Positions 24,430 to 31,674 of a stretch of DNA of 35,597 bases are shown in pieces (the first letter of the stretch is position 1; each line of letters starts with the position of its first letter). Under the pieces are notes generated by a model. The model was not told the origin of the DNA. It did no database searches and saw only the letters and a program-made list of their open reading frames with translations. This DNA comes from Actinomyces sp. ICM47 (GTDB lineage Bacteria; Actinomycetota; Actinomycetes; Actinomycetales; Actinomycetaceae), in assembly GCF_000278725.1 (NCBI RefSeq), contig NZ_ALCA01000136.1, forward strand, positions 1 through 35,597, written 5' to 3'. The position numbers were made by a program, and so were the translations under genes.

Positions 24430-25146
24430 ATGCCGTCGTCACGCCAGCGCGCACTATCGCGAGACATCATCTTGTCGACCGCGCTCAACCTGGTTGACGA
24501 GGAGGGACTCTCCGCTTTGTCCCTGCGGTCTTTGGGAAAGCGCCTCGGCGTCTCCCAGGCGGCTTTTTATCGCCATTTCCCCGACAAGGCGGCGCTCTTG
24601 GAGGGTATCGCCGAGCAGGTCTGGCGGCTCACCTTCGAGGCCTTCCTGGACCGCGTGAACGCCGGATCGGTCGGCGTGACGGCAACACCGACAAACGAGG
24701 CAGGTGAGCCGACCGGGGATACCCAGGCCTCGCCCCTGCTGACGTACATGCGCACCTACGCGCATTGCTTGGCGTCGACACTGCGCTCCCACCCGGGCGC
24801 GGTCATGCTGCTACTCACGCACCCGATGTCGACACCCGAGCAGCTCGCGCTCCTGGCTCGCGTGTTCGTGACGCTCGCCCGGCATGGTTTCACGCCGAAC
24901 GCGGACATGCTGGGGCTGGTCAACGCCGTGTCGATCTACACGACGGCATTCGTCGCCGCCGAGGTCGTTCCGCCCGTGGGCGGCTCCCCCGAGCAGCCGG
25001 CTGACCTGTCGGCCGCGAGCGCCGCGCTCGACCCCGAGGACGCGCAAGCGCTGCGCCCACTCATCGAGGACCTCCTGGACGGTCGCTACGACTTCAACGC
25101 CCAGTTTGAGCGAGGCCTGGAGGCGATCCTGCGCGGCTGGGCCTAG
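24430..25146 (+). CDS. TetR family repressor of the exporter operon
   Basis: 238 residues. The helix-turn-helix reads LSLRSLGKRLGVSQAAFYRHFPDKAALLEGIA (about 30-61), the standard TetR DNA-binding domain. The C-terminal ligand domain is long and variable, with a low-complexity insertion near 75-95. The gene follows the permease by 21 bp, and its ATG has GGGGAG upstream. It probably binds the two GTTAAC palindromes at 22673-22720 and releases them when the exported compound is bound. Its stop overlaps the stop of the convergent glycosyltransferase in a shared CTAG. Confidence 0.9.
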   Translation: MPSSRQRALSRDIILSTALNLVDEEGLSALSLRSLGKRLGVSQAAFYRHFPDKAALLEGIAEQVWRLTFEAFLDRVNAGSVGVTATPTNEAGEPTGDTQASPLLTYMRTYAHCLASTLRSHPGAVMLLLTHPMSTPEQLALLARVFVTLARHGFTPNADMLGLVNAVSIYTTAFVAAEVVPPVGGSPEQPADLSAASAALDPEDAQALRPLIEDLLDGRYDFNAQFERGLEAILRGWA

Positions 25147-26297
25147 CTGACCAGTTTTTCAACCTCGCGCACGATGCGCTTGGTGCCACCCAGAGAGGAG
25201 AGTTCGTCTCGCAGTCCTCGGATACCCGAGGTTAGGGCCGGTTCATCGACGAGGCGGCGGGCGGCGCGCGCGATGAGCGCAGGCTTGGGCTCGCGCACGG
25301 TTAGGCCGCAGCGCACGTTTTCCACGGCCTCGGCGTTGAATTGGCGCTCAAAAATACGGCCCGGGACGAGCACCTGGGGGACGGCGTAGGACAGGGCGTC
25401 CATCGCCGAGTTTTGCCCACCATGGTGCACGAAAACCTGGGCTCGCGGCAGGAGCTCGGCGACGTCGAAGCGGGGCGCGCAGGCTACCTCATGGTTCCCC
25501 ACAGCGTGGACGGCCTCGGGCACGCCCGCGACATAGACGTCGCAGTCGAGGGCTTCGGCGAGCTCTCGCCCGGCGCGGATGGCCACGCCCGCAGGGACGC
25601 TGCCCGCGCCGAGGTAAACAAGGGCACAATCTCGAGGCGTCGCTGTCAGGGCGGGTGGCTCGTCGAGGAACCCGCAGTAGACGGCCCGCTCCCCCGCGCG
25701 CGGTTCCAGGGTCGGGCAGCTCGGGATAAAGCGGTGCCGCATCCCCTCGAGAACAGTCAGGGACGAGGCCGGGGCGGGCATGCCCATCTCGCGCAGCAGG
25801 CGTCGAATTCCCGCGGATTTGCGCGGGCTGGAAGCGTAGGCAGCGGTCGTCGGCTGCGACCCGCTACCCACGCACGGGATACCCTCGGCGCGGGCGGCGA
25901 TGACGGCTGCAAGGCTGAACTCCGAGTAGACGACGTCGGGGCGCGCGGCTCGCATGTGGGCGCGGAGCGTATTGATGGCCGCGCGCGTGTAGCGCTCGTC
26001 GAGGGCTCCGGTCAGCCAGAGGACCTCCTCGAAGCTGTGCACGGGCTTGCGGCCCATGAGGCCGAGGCGTGAGGCCAGGGGGAAGGTGTGGCGGGCGATC
26101 ACGTCGGGCAAACCGAGGGGCGAGGGCACCGGAATCTCGAGCGTCGGGGCGATGGGATCGACACAGTTGCCGTCGTCTCCCCAGGCCAGCGTGACCTCGT
26201 GGCCACCGTCCTGGAACGCGCGGGCGACGCGCTGCGCGCGCGACCACGGCCCGCCCATCTGTGAGCGGGCAACCATGGGAACGACGAGAACTTTCAC
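25143..26297 (-). CDS. GT1-type glycosyltransferase (MGT/UGT-like)
   Basis: 384 residues. The C-terminal Rossmann domain holds the GT1 donor-binding stretch: AQVFVHHGGQNSAMDALSYAVPQVLVPGRIFERQFNAEAVE. HHGGQNS gives nucleotide-sugar contacts and the later Phe/Gln segment reads the sugar. The N-terminal half starts KVLVVPMVARSQMGGPWSRAQRVARAFQDGGHEVTLA, the acceptor-binding domain. It would transfer a sugar to a small acceptor such as a lipid or secondary metabolite; neither substrate can be named. GTG 26297 lacks a Shine-Dalgarno but lies six bases after TACCCT. It is a single-gene unit. Confidence 0.82.
   Translation of the reverse strand: MKVLVVPMVARSQMGGPWSRAQRVARAFQDGGHEVTLAWGDDGNCVDPIAPTLEIPVPSPLGLPDVIARHTFPLASRLGLMGRKPVHSFEEVLWLTGALDERYTRAAINTLRAHMRAARPDVVYSEFSLAAVIAARAEGIPCVGSGSQPTTAAYASSPRKSAGIRRLLREMGMPAPASSLTVLEGMRHRFIPSCPTLEPRAGERAVYCGFLDEPPALTATPRDCALVYLGAGSVPAGVAIRAGRELAEALDCDVYVAGVPEAVHAVGNHEVACAPRFDVAELLPRAQVFVHHGGQNSAMDALSYAVPQVLVPGRIFERQFNAEAVENVRCGLTVREPKPALIARAARRLVDEPALTSGIRGLRDELSSLGGTKRIVREVEKLVS
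25763..25774 (-). repeat. CCCCGGCCTCGT motif inside the glycosyltransferase gene
   Basis: Exact minus-strand copy of the 12-mer within coding sequence; the only exact 12-base copy I found inside a gene. Confidence 0.55.
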
Positions 26298-26303
26298 GAT
26301 TCA

Positions 26304-26309
26304 AGGGTA
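26304..26309 (-). promoter_or_regulatory. -10 element for a leaderless glycosyltransferase mRNA
   Basis: TACCCT on the minus strand ends six bases before GTG 26297. Confidence 0.5.
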
Positions 26310-26356
26310 CGCCGCCCGCAACAGGGCGCTGACGCTCACCGAGCGCCATGACCCCG

Positions 26357-26368
26357 CCCCGGCCTCGT
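26357..26368 (+). repeat. CCCCGGCCTCGT intergenic motif, copy 5
   Basis: Exact copy of the 12-mer in the 194 bp between the divergent glycosyltransferase and acidic-protein genes, away from any gene end. No hairpin partner is visible. Confidence 0.6.
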
Positions 26369-26491
26369 TTCTTCCCATGAATGAGACCGGCGCTGAGTCG
26401 TGGGATAGACCCAGGGCGCATCGTGACTAAGCTGGTTCTTGATCGCGCACGCCCGCAGCGCGCCCACGCGCCGACGCAAGGAAGGTCCACC

Positions 26492-26719
26492 ATGAACACC
26501 GATAAAATCGAGGACGTCATGTCCGAGTTGCTGGGCGAAGGCTATCGAATTGTCGAGGACAACGGTGACCTCTCACCCGTCATCGACTGGGTCGACTGGA
26601 TCGAAGACCCGGAGGGCGAGGACAAGGAGCAGGTCGAGGTCACTTTCCAGGACGGCTCCACCCGGACCTTCGACAAGGGCGTTCCCATGCGCCAGATCTG
26701 GCACGAGGACGTCGACTGA
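26492..26719 (+). CDS. Small acidic protein of unknown function
   Basis: 75 residues. I do not recognise the family. It is strongly acidic, about one residue in three being Asp or Glu, with a short lead helix (TDKIEDVMSELLGEGY). The segment VIDWVDWIEDPEGEDKEQVEVTFQDGSTRTFDKG looks like a small beta-sheet domain. No signal peptide or membrane segment is present, so it should be cytoplasmic. The ATG at 26492 has AAGGAAGG upstream, a convincing start that argues for a real gene. It stands alone, convergent with the GNAT gene that follows. Confidence 0.75.
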   Translation: MNTDKIEDVMSELLGEGYRIVEDNGDLSPVIDWVDWIEDPEGEDKEQVEVTFQDGSTRTFDKGVPMRQIWHEDVD

Positions 26720-26731
26720 GCGGCTACACCA

Positions 26732-27310
26732 CTAGCGGCCCAGGCGCTTGACGAAGCGGAACATGTAGTCGGCCTCGCCCATCGGCTCGCCCGCTCCGCG
26801 GGGATGCGAGGTGTCGGGGTGATGTTCGTTGAAGAACTCGACGATGTGGAAGCCGCACTTGTTGACGTAGAAGTGGATGTTGCGCACCTCGAAATAGGGC
26901 GTCACCAGGGTCCATTCCCTCACCTGCGGGTGGGCGGCCTCGATGGCGAACCAGGCGCGCGTCCCCACTCCCCTGGAATGAACCGAGGCCTTCATTGCGA
27001 AAAGGAGAACCTCGCCTCGATGACCAGCAACGGTGAGGATGACGTTGCCCACGACTTCGCCGTCCTCAAGGATGCGATAGGCGAGCGCTCCCGGCGCATT
27101 CAGGGACTCCTCAATGTCGGACAGTGGGAGGATCGGCTGCGCCGTTGCACCGCCCTCGCTGGGACCAGCCGGAGACTGCTCACGCGCGGCGAGACGCTCC
27201 CCCACGAAGGATCCCTGCGGGTTGCCCTGGAAGTGCTCGAAAGATTCCTGAAAGTCCGCGATCAGCGCAGGACGCTCGGTGTCAGTCAGGGGAACAAGCA
27301 TGATCGTCAT
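26732..27310 (-). CDS. GNAT family N-acetyltransferase
   Basis: 192 residues from ATG 27310. Motif A is ASVHSRGVGTRAWFAIE, with the R-x-V-G-T pyrophosphate loop. FEVRNIHFYVNKCGFHIVEFFNEH is the usual C-terminal GNAT segment (N-x-x-x-Y-x-x-x-G-F). Residues 35-60 form a poorly conserved, low-complexity insertion. The substrate is unknown. I chose ATG 27310 because TACGAT lies exactly six bases upstream, and a frame extending to 27463 has no start signal. The 238 bp upstream (27311-27548) contain a weak hairpin TGAGG/CCTCA (27494-27512) and otherwise nothing I recognise. Confidence 0.82.
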   Translation of the reverse strand: MTIMLVPLTDTERPALIADFQESFEHFQGNPQGSFVGERLAAREQSPAGPSEGGATAQPILPLSDIEESLNAPGALAYRILEDGEVVGNVILTVAGHRGEVLLFAMKASVHSRGVGTRAWFAIEAAHPQVREWTLVTPYFEVRNIHFYVNKCGFHIVEFFNEHHPDTSHPRGAGEPMGEADYMFRFVKRLGR

Positions 27311-27316
27311 GGGATC

Positions 27317-27322
27317 ATCGTA
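27317..27322 (-). promoter_or_regulatory. -10 element for a leaderless GNAT mRNA
   Basis: TACGAT on the minus strand ends six bases before ATG 27310. Confidence 0.55.
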
Positions 27323-27548
27323 TCTGTGAACGGCTGCAAATCTGACAGCAGGGGCCCTGTCCTCAGCGTCCTGGAGATGGGTCCAACGACGCGCGCCCCC
27401 GAGAGCCGAAGGGGTACACATGGAACGGCTGCGCGTCATGCCATTCGTCATGCACATCATCAAGGTGCCCCCACTCGTTTCGACTAAAGGAACTGAGGTT
27501 CTAGGCTCCTCAAGCTAGACACGTAACCGCCAGCTGCCCTCCGGAGCG

Positions 27549-28094
27549 CTACAGCTCCAGCCTCATGTGCACGAGCTCCTGGTAGCCCGCGGCCGCAGAC
27601 CGGTAGCCTTGAGGGTTGCGCCCATACTCCTCGAACCCCGCACGCCGATACAGGGACAGCGCGCGTTCATTACCAGCCACCACCTCGAGCTCGAGCTGGG
27701 TGTAGCCCGCCCGGCGCGCACTGTCGATGCACGATTCCATGAGCACTCGGCCGATCCCCATCCCCCAATGTTCTGTGAGGACGCTGATCCCGAAACGCGC
27801 CCGGTGAGCCAACTTGCGCCGACCGCCCACCGCCGTGACTCCAGCGCTTCCCACGATCCGTCCATCGAGGATGGCGACGAACTCAACCTCATTGTCACTG
27901 CGTTCCGTTTCCGCCAGAGAGTGAGCCTCCTGTTCATCGTCGACGCTTTGCTCGTCCGGATAGGACAGCAGGTAGTCGGTCTCCGCATGCGTGCGCTGCA
28001 TGATGTCACGCAGCGCGCGGGCATCCGACGCGACAGCGTTCCTCACGAGGAGTTCCGCTCCATCCTTCAAGATCACCGTCTCGGCGTACCTCAT
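27549..28094 (-). CDS. GNAT family N-acetyltransferase (RimI-like)
   Basis: 181 residues. The acetyl-CoA site is SVLTEHWGMGIGRVLMESCIDSARRAG (Q/R-x-x-G-x-G/A form WGMGIGR), followed by LELEVVAGNERALSLYRRAGFEEYGR, the standard N-x-x-A-x-x-L-Y-x-x-x-G-F segment. This layout is typical of small amino-acid or amine acetyltransferases; the substrate is unknown. ATG 28094 has AGGAGG six bases upstream. It lies 87 bp downstream of fic on the same strand and could be read with it. Confidence 0.88.
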   Translation of the reverse strand: MRYAETVILKDGAELLVRNAVASDARALRDIMQRTHAETDYLLSYPDEQSVDDEQEAHSLAETERSDNEVEFVAILDGRIVGSAGVTAVGGRRKLAHRARFGISVLTEHWGMGIGRVLMESCIDSARRAGYTQLELEVVAGNERALSLYRRAGFEEYGRNPQGYRSAAAGYQELVHMRLEL

Positions 28095-28181
28095 CGTCGG
28101 CCTCCTTGTCTCCCTAGCGGCTTGAACTCATCATGAAGTAGCGGAGTCCCAACGCCGATGCCTGGACTACTGATCGCAGCC

Positions 28182-29147
28182 TTAGAGTCCGGGGGCGTGG
28201 ACAACCCACACGCCCGAACGGGGACTGCCCTGACGCTCGAGCACGCCTTTTTCTTTGAGCTGTGCAACCGTGCGCTCGGCGCTCCGCTTCGAGCACCCAA
28301 GATATTGCGCAAGCTGAGTGACAGTGGCATGCGGGTCGCCGCTGAGGAAAGCGAGCGCGCGGGTTCGCGCCATATCCTGCGGGTTTGACGGCTTCGCATA
28401 CGGAAGAATCGATTCCCGAATCGCCTCGAGCATGAACTCCACAAAACTCTCGCACGAACCGGTCGCGCCCGAGCGGGCCAAGGCCTCGTAATAGTCCGCC
28501 TGCCGCCTCCTGATAGCGGACTCAACGGGCAACCACGCCAACACCGAACGCCACCTGGACAGGAGCAGCGTCTGCCAGAGACGTCCCGTCCGCCCATTCC
28601 CATCAGAGAAGGGATGACAGAACTCGAACTCGAAGTGGAAGACACACGAGGCGAGCAGCGTGTGCATACGCGTCGTACGCAGCCACTCGAAGAGGCCTCC
28701 CATGACCTCGGGGACGTAGGCTGCCGGAGTCCCCGCATGGATGAGAGTTTCCCCGTTGAACACGCCGACATTGCCCAACCGAAAGCGCCCAGCATCGGGG
28801 ACGAGGCCACCCATCATCACGCGGTAAACGCGCAGCAAATCCTCCAACAAATGAGGATCGAGTTCAGGAATTAGGTCGTAGGCGGCGCGCGCGTTTTCGA
28901 CTTCGAGGATGTCGCGCCGGTCTCCGAGAACCCGCTTGCCGTCAATAATCGCGCTCACCGCGCGCTCATCAAGCTTGTTACCTTCGATGACGAGCGAGGA
29001 GTAGATCGTCTGGATCCGCAGCTCTCGACGCAGCGTCGGGCTGGTCGACAGTGGCGTTTGAGGCGACAGCATGCCGACGAGCTCAGCGATCTCCATACAC
29101 AACGCATCGATCATGTCGGTGCGTTCAAACGACGGTTCGTAGGCCAT
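28182..29147 (-). CDS. fic: Fic family protein with N-terminal inhibitory motif and C-terminal winged helix
   Basis: 321 residues from ATG 29147. The inhibitory motif SSLVIEGN (S51, E55, G56; S/T-xxx-E-G/N) is N-terminal, as in Fic proteins that carry their own inhibitor. The catalytic core is HPFSDGNGRTGR (178-189), whose His transfers AMP (or another nucleotide) to a hydroxyl on a target protein. The C-terminus (about 270-321) holds a winged helix: ATVTQLAQYLGCSKRSAERTVAQLKEKGVLERQG. Fic-winged-helix proteins are thought to be self-contained modification and regulation units; the target here is unknown. A TACCGCCA palindrome overlaps its promoter region and is a likely operator. A weak GTG at 29153 is an alternative start. 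Confidence 0.92.
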   Translation of the reverse strand: MAYEPSFERTDMIDALCMEIAELVGMLSPQTPLSTSPTLRRELRIQTIYSSLVIEGNKLDERAVSAIIDGKRVLGDRRDILEVENARAAYDLIPELDPHLLEDLLRVYRVMMGGLVPDAGRFRLGNVGVFNGETLIHAGTPAAYVPEVMGGLFEWLRTTRMHTLLASCVFHFEFEFCHPFSDGNGRTGRLWQTLLLSRWRSVLAWLPVESAIRRRQADYYEALARSGATGSCESFVEFMLEAIRESILPYAKPSNPQDMARTRALAFLSGDPHATVTQLAQYLGCSKRSAERTVAQLKEKGVLERQGSPRSGVWVVHAPGL

Positions 29148-29158
29148 GACCACCCCCT

Positions 29159-29194
29159 ATTACCGCCACAATTATACCGCCACTGGCGGTAATC
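29159..29194. promoter_or_regulatory. Fic operator cassette, copy 1
   Basis: The 36 bp element begins ATTACCGCCA and ends with the perfect 17 bp palindrome TACCGCCACTGGCGGTA (29175-29191) plus ATC. It thus holds three TACCGCCA half-sites. It starts 12 bp upstream of the fic start codon. The winged helix of Fic is the obvious candidate ligand (inference). Confidence 0.7.
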
Positions 29195-29240
29195 AAGGAG
29201 CGGTACCCACAATCAGCATCACTCACCAGGGCCAACACCA

Positions 29241-29281
29241 TTGCGCATTGGCACCAGAGAGAAATAGAATACGTTGTATTC
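29241..29281 (+). promoter_or_regulatory. Promoter and operator of the DUF6290/RelE module
   Basis: TTGCGC (29241-29246) and TAGAAT (29265-29270) are 18 bases apart. GAATACGTTGTATTC (29267-29281) is a perfect inverted repeat that overlaps the -10, so the antitoxin or its complex could repress the operon there. Confidence 0.6.
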
Positions 29282-29298
29282 AGCTCCAGGAGGTCACC

Positions 29299-29514
29299 AT
29301 GCCCACCATGACCATGCGCCTCGACGAGACAGACGCCGAGGTCGTGCGCAAGTACGCCGAATTTGAGGGAAAAACAATCTCCGACTTCATTCGAGACGCC
29401 GTCTTCGAGAAGATCGAGGACCAACAGGACCTCGCAACTCTGCGCGAGGCGATCACTACAGACAACGGCGTTCGCTACACCCACGAGCAGGTACTCGCAG
29501 AGCTGGGCCTGTAA
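29299..29514 (+). CDS. DUF6290-type ribbon-helix-helix antitoxin
   Basis: 71 residues. The N-terminus PTMTMRLDETDAEVVRKYAE and on through FEGKTISDFIRDAVFEKIED is a ribbon-helix-helix DNA-binding domain. It fits the DUF6290/RelB-like antitoxins encoded before RelE toxins. The C-terminal half should bind the toxin. ATG 29299 has AGGAGG upstream. The toxin ATG follows directly on its TAA. A palindrome overlaps the promoter, consistent with autoregulation. Confidence 0.9.
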   Translation: MPTMTMRLDETDAEVVRKYAEFEGKTISDFIRDAVFEKIEDQQDLATLREAITTDNGVRYTHEQVLAELGL

Positions 29515-29781
29515 ATGTCCTACCACGTCGAGTACAGCGACACAGCTCTCAAACAACTGAAGAAAATGGACCGATTCGAGGCACGACTCATCACGTCATG
29601 GATCAGCAAAAACCTTGAAGGCTGCTCCGACCCCCGCATCCACGGCAAAGCCCTAAGCGCCAACCGATCAGGCGAGTGGCGCTACCGCATCGGCAGCTAC
29701 CGCGCCCTGTGCATCATCGAAGATGACCGCCTCATTATCGAAGTGTTTTCCGTCGGACACCGTCGGCACATCTACCAGTGA
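29515..29781 (+). CDS. RelE/ParE family toxin
   Basis: 88 residues, full RelE length. It opens SYHVEYSDTALKQLKKMDRFEARLITSWI. The core GEWRYRIGSYRALCIIEDDRLIIEVFSVGHRRHIY carries the basic residues and the late Arg/His/Tyr cluster typical of RelE-type mRNA interferases. It begins on the base after the antitoxin stop (TAAATG), so translation is coupled. Unlike the RelE gene at 13996, this one is intact. The second copy of the Fic operator lies 28 bp beyond its stop. Confidence 0.92.
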   Translation: MSYHVEYSDTALKQLKKMDRFEARLITSWISKNLEGCSDPRIHGKALSANRSGEWRYRIGSYRALCIIEDDRLIIEVFSVGHRRHIYQ

Positions 29782-29809
29782 TCACACGGCCGCATCAGCG
29801 CCACCCTGC

Positions 29810-29845
29810 ATTACCGCCAGATTTATACCGCCACTGGCGGTAATC
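29810..29845. repeat. Fic operator cassette, copy 2
   Basis: 34 of 36 bases match the element at 29159, including the whole palindrome TACCGCCACTGGCGGTA (29826-29842). No fic gene starts beside it. The two copies bracket the toxin-antitoxin module as direct repeats 651 bp apart. Confidence 0.8.
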
Positions 29846-29881
29846 GCGCGGCACCCAAGGAGAGCTGACCGATAAACAGCA

Positions 29882-29909
29882 GGAGGCCTCGTCAATTGAC
29901 GAAGCCTCC
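29882..29909 (-). terminator. Terminator of the DUF3290/DUF421 operon
   Basis: GGAGGC (29882-29887) and GCCTCC (29904-29909) flank the 14-base palindrome TCGTCAATTGACGA, giving a long near-perfect stem with a single mismatch. On the minus strand it is followed by a short T stretch, seven bases after the DUF421 stop. Confidence 0.75.
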
Positions 29910-29915
29910 GCACGT

Positions 29916-30575
29916 TCAGCGCTTGAACAACGCCCGCTTAGGGAACGGGATCACTTCAAGGCGCCCATGGACCAACTCAGCGAGGAACACCTGCTTCACC
30001 GAGGAATACCCCTGCTTCTTGAGCTCTTCCTTGACCCACGCCTTGTCCTTATCGGCAAGGATCAGGCCATCCGACACGATATGGCCGTCGCTCACAAGGG
30101 GCAGCAGAGAACGCTTGCTGCCCGCGTTGCGGACCCGAATCGTCAGGCTGCCGTTGGTCTCCATGACGGCCGCCTCAACCTCTTCAAGGCTGTTAATCCC
30201 CTGCTCGCGCATACTACGATTCAGACCCTGCGCCGTCAGGCCCACCTTCGCGCAGCGGGCGATATCCACCGTGCCGTCGCGAACGATCAGCTCAGGCTGA
30301 GACGCGGTGAGGCTCTTGAAAACCTTGCTGGTATCGATGAGAACCTTCGTCGCGATAACGACGAGCGACCAGATCAGAATGATGAGCAGGTACTGCAGAA
30401 CCGTGATCGACGAGTTGTAAATGACGCCGCCGATGATGCCGCCCAGCACGTAGTTCTGCACCTGATTGAGCGGGGTATTCACCGAGAAGTCGCGCTTACC
30501 CAGAATGTTGATCTGAAAGATCATCATGAGGATGCCGAGCGCGAACTTAATGGCAGTCAGCGTGTAGAAGTCCAT
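29916..30575 (-). CDS. DUF421 (YetF-like) membrane protein
   Basis: 219 residues. Three N-terminal membrane segments (about 5-25, 38-55 and 58-80) precede a soluble domain with SQPELIVRDGTVDIARCAKVGLTAQGLNRSMREQGINSLEEVEAAVMETNGSL, the DUF421 core. YetF-type proteins are uncharacterised; some are linked to spore or stress functions in Firmicutes. ATG 30575 lies one base after the stop of the DUF3290 gene, with GGAGAG upstream, so the two are one operon. This pairing of DUF3290 and DUF421 is common and suggests a complex. Confidence 0.88.
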   Translation of the reverse strand: MDFYTLTAIKFALGILMMIFQINILGKRDFSVNTPLNQVQNYVLGGIIGGVIYNSSITVLQYLLIILIWSLVVIATKVLIDTSKVFKSLTASQPELIVRDGTVDIARCAKVGLTAQGLNRSMREQGINSLEEVEAAVMETNGSLTIRVRNAGSKRSLLPLVSDGHIVSDGLILADKDKAWVKEELKKQGYSSVKQVFLAELVHGRLEVIPFPKRALFKR

Positions 30576-30576
30576 G

Positions 30577-31026
30577 TCAGTGCTCTCCATTCACGTAGAC
30601 CGCGTGATTGATGATGTGCGTGCGCTCGAGGGTGTAGGAATTGTTGTCATCATTGAGGTGGACAGTGTAATCCTCCTCGTTGAATCGCACGATCATGCCG
30701 TCCTGCAGGGACCGCGAACTCACCAACACGTCCTCCACCTTGACGTTATGATCCGTCGCAATACCCTCCACGAAGTGGACGAGCATCTGCGACTGGGAGT
30801 ACTGGTGACTGACGCGGAAGTACTGCTCGGTCTGGATACCCAACAGCACCAGGGAGAGAACCAGGAGTCCGATACCAGCGTCACGCCAGCGAGTCTGAGC
30901 CCTGTTGCGCAGGTAGAGGGCACTGAACGCCAGTGCCACCACGAGCAAAACGATGACGGCTACAACGCGTCTCGTCGAATCCAAACTCTGGTGCGAGACT
31001 ATGTAGTCGAGGGTGTAAAAATTCAT
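30577..31026 (-). CDS. DUF3290 membrane protein
   Basis: 149 residues from ATG 31026, preceded by GGGAAAG. Two membrane segments (about 20-38 and 50-66) are followed by a soluble C-terminal part: QSQMLVHFVEGIATDHNVKVEDVLVSSRSLQDGMIVRFNEEDYTVHLND. This matches DUF3290, an uncharacterised family that almost always precedes a DUF421 gene. The frame stays open upstream to 31182, but without homology or a start signal. TAGTGT on the minus strand about 45 bases upstream is a possible -10. Confidence 0.85.
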   Translation of the reverse strand: MNFYTLDYIVSHQSLDSTRRVVAVIVLLVVALAFSALYLRNRAQTRWRDAGIGLLVLSLVLLGIQTEQYFRVSHQYSQSQMLVHFVEGIATDHNVKVEDVLVSSRSLQDGMIVRFNEEDYTVHLNDDNNSYTLERTHIINHAVYVNGEH

Positions 31027-31151
31027 GCGCTTTCCCGGTTCATGTGTGCCGCGTAACGGGCTAACACTAGCATCGGATGACCCGCAGACAGAGGGCCTAT
31101 CCGCCCCAGGATTCGCGCGATGAGCCACACGCCGACGCAGCCAACGACAGG

Positions 31152-31175
31152 AGGCCTCATCCATCGACGAGGCCT
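31152..31175 (-). terminator. Hairpin after the TetR-membrane protein operon
   Basis: AGGCCTC (31152-31158) pairs with GAGGCCT (31169-31175) around a ten-base loop, 44 bp past the stop of the 151-residue membrane protein. The stem again uses the GGCCTCGT word. Confidence 0.55.
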
Positions 31176-31218
31176 GGGCCAAGATCGCGTGAAACGCTCA
31201 GTTGATCCCGTGAAACAC

Positions 31219-31674
31219 TCAGTCGGTTCCGTGGAACGCCCACGCGCGACCGCGCGCGCCGCGCGCGATGTAGCTGACGCCCGCCAGGGTCAGGGCAAGG
31301 CCGAGGCCTGTGTAGAAGAAGGCGATGAACCAGTCAGGAAAGAGTCCTGCGGCGCGCATGCCAATACCAAACGACATCATGATCGCCATCATGATGTAGC
31401 CCTTGCGATCAAAGAAGCGGAAGGGGTTGTGGCGTTCACCGTCCAGATCGTAGATGCGCTGGGAATTCTTTTTGACGAGTTTGCTGAACATCGAGTGGAA
31501 CCCACAGAACGCGGCAACCGCTCCCCCAGCAATAGCAGCGAGGACGATAGCGGCGACGCCGCGCATGCCGATGGCCGCGCGCACGCCCAGAACCGCCACA
31601 TTCAGACCAGCGAGCAGCCAGACCACGCCGGCCACGGCGATCAGCTGATTCTTCTTGATGTGCAGTCGACTCAT
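31219..31674 (-). CDS. Conserved four-helix membrane protein of unknown function
   Basis: 151 residues with four predicted membrane segments (about 10-30, 38-60, 90-108 and 115-135). A striking cytoplasmic loop, KKNSQRIYDLDGERHNPFRFFDRKGYIMM, lies between segments 2 and 3. I have seen this loop pattern (NPFRFFDxKGYI) in conserved hypothetical membrane proteins but know no function. The gene overlaps the stop of the TetR gene by four bases (ATGA), so the two are co-translated and the regulator probably controls it. Confidence 0.78.
   Translation of the reverse strand: MSRLHIKKNQLIAVAGVVWLLAGLNVAVLGVRAAIGMRGVAAIVLAAIAGGAVAAFCGFHSMFSKLVKKNSQRIYDLDGERHNPFRFFDRKGYIMMAIMMSFGIGMRAAGLFPDWFIAFFYTGLGLALTLAGVSYIARGARGRAWAFHGTD

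Noticed and set aside
25143..25146. Overlapping stop codons of the TetR and glycosyltransferase genes (CTAG)
   Set aside because: A compact convergent junction is common in such genomes and carries no further signal.
27480..27520. tRNA-like GGTTCTAGGCTCC segment
   Set aside because: No acceptor stem, anticodon arm or D arm could be formed around it.
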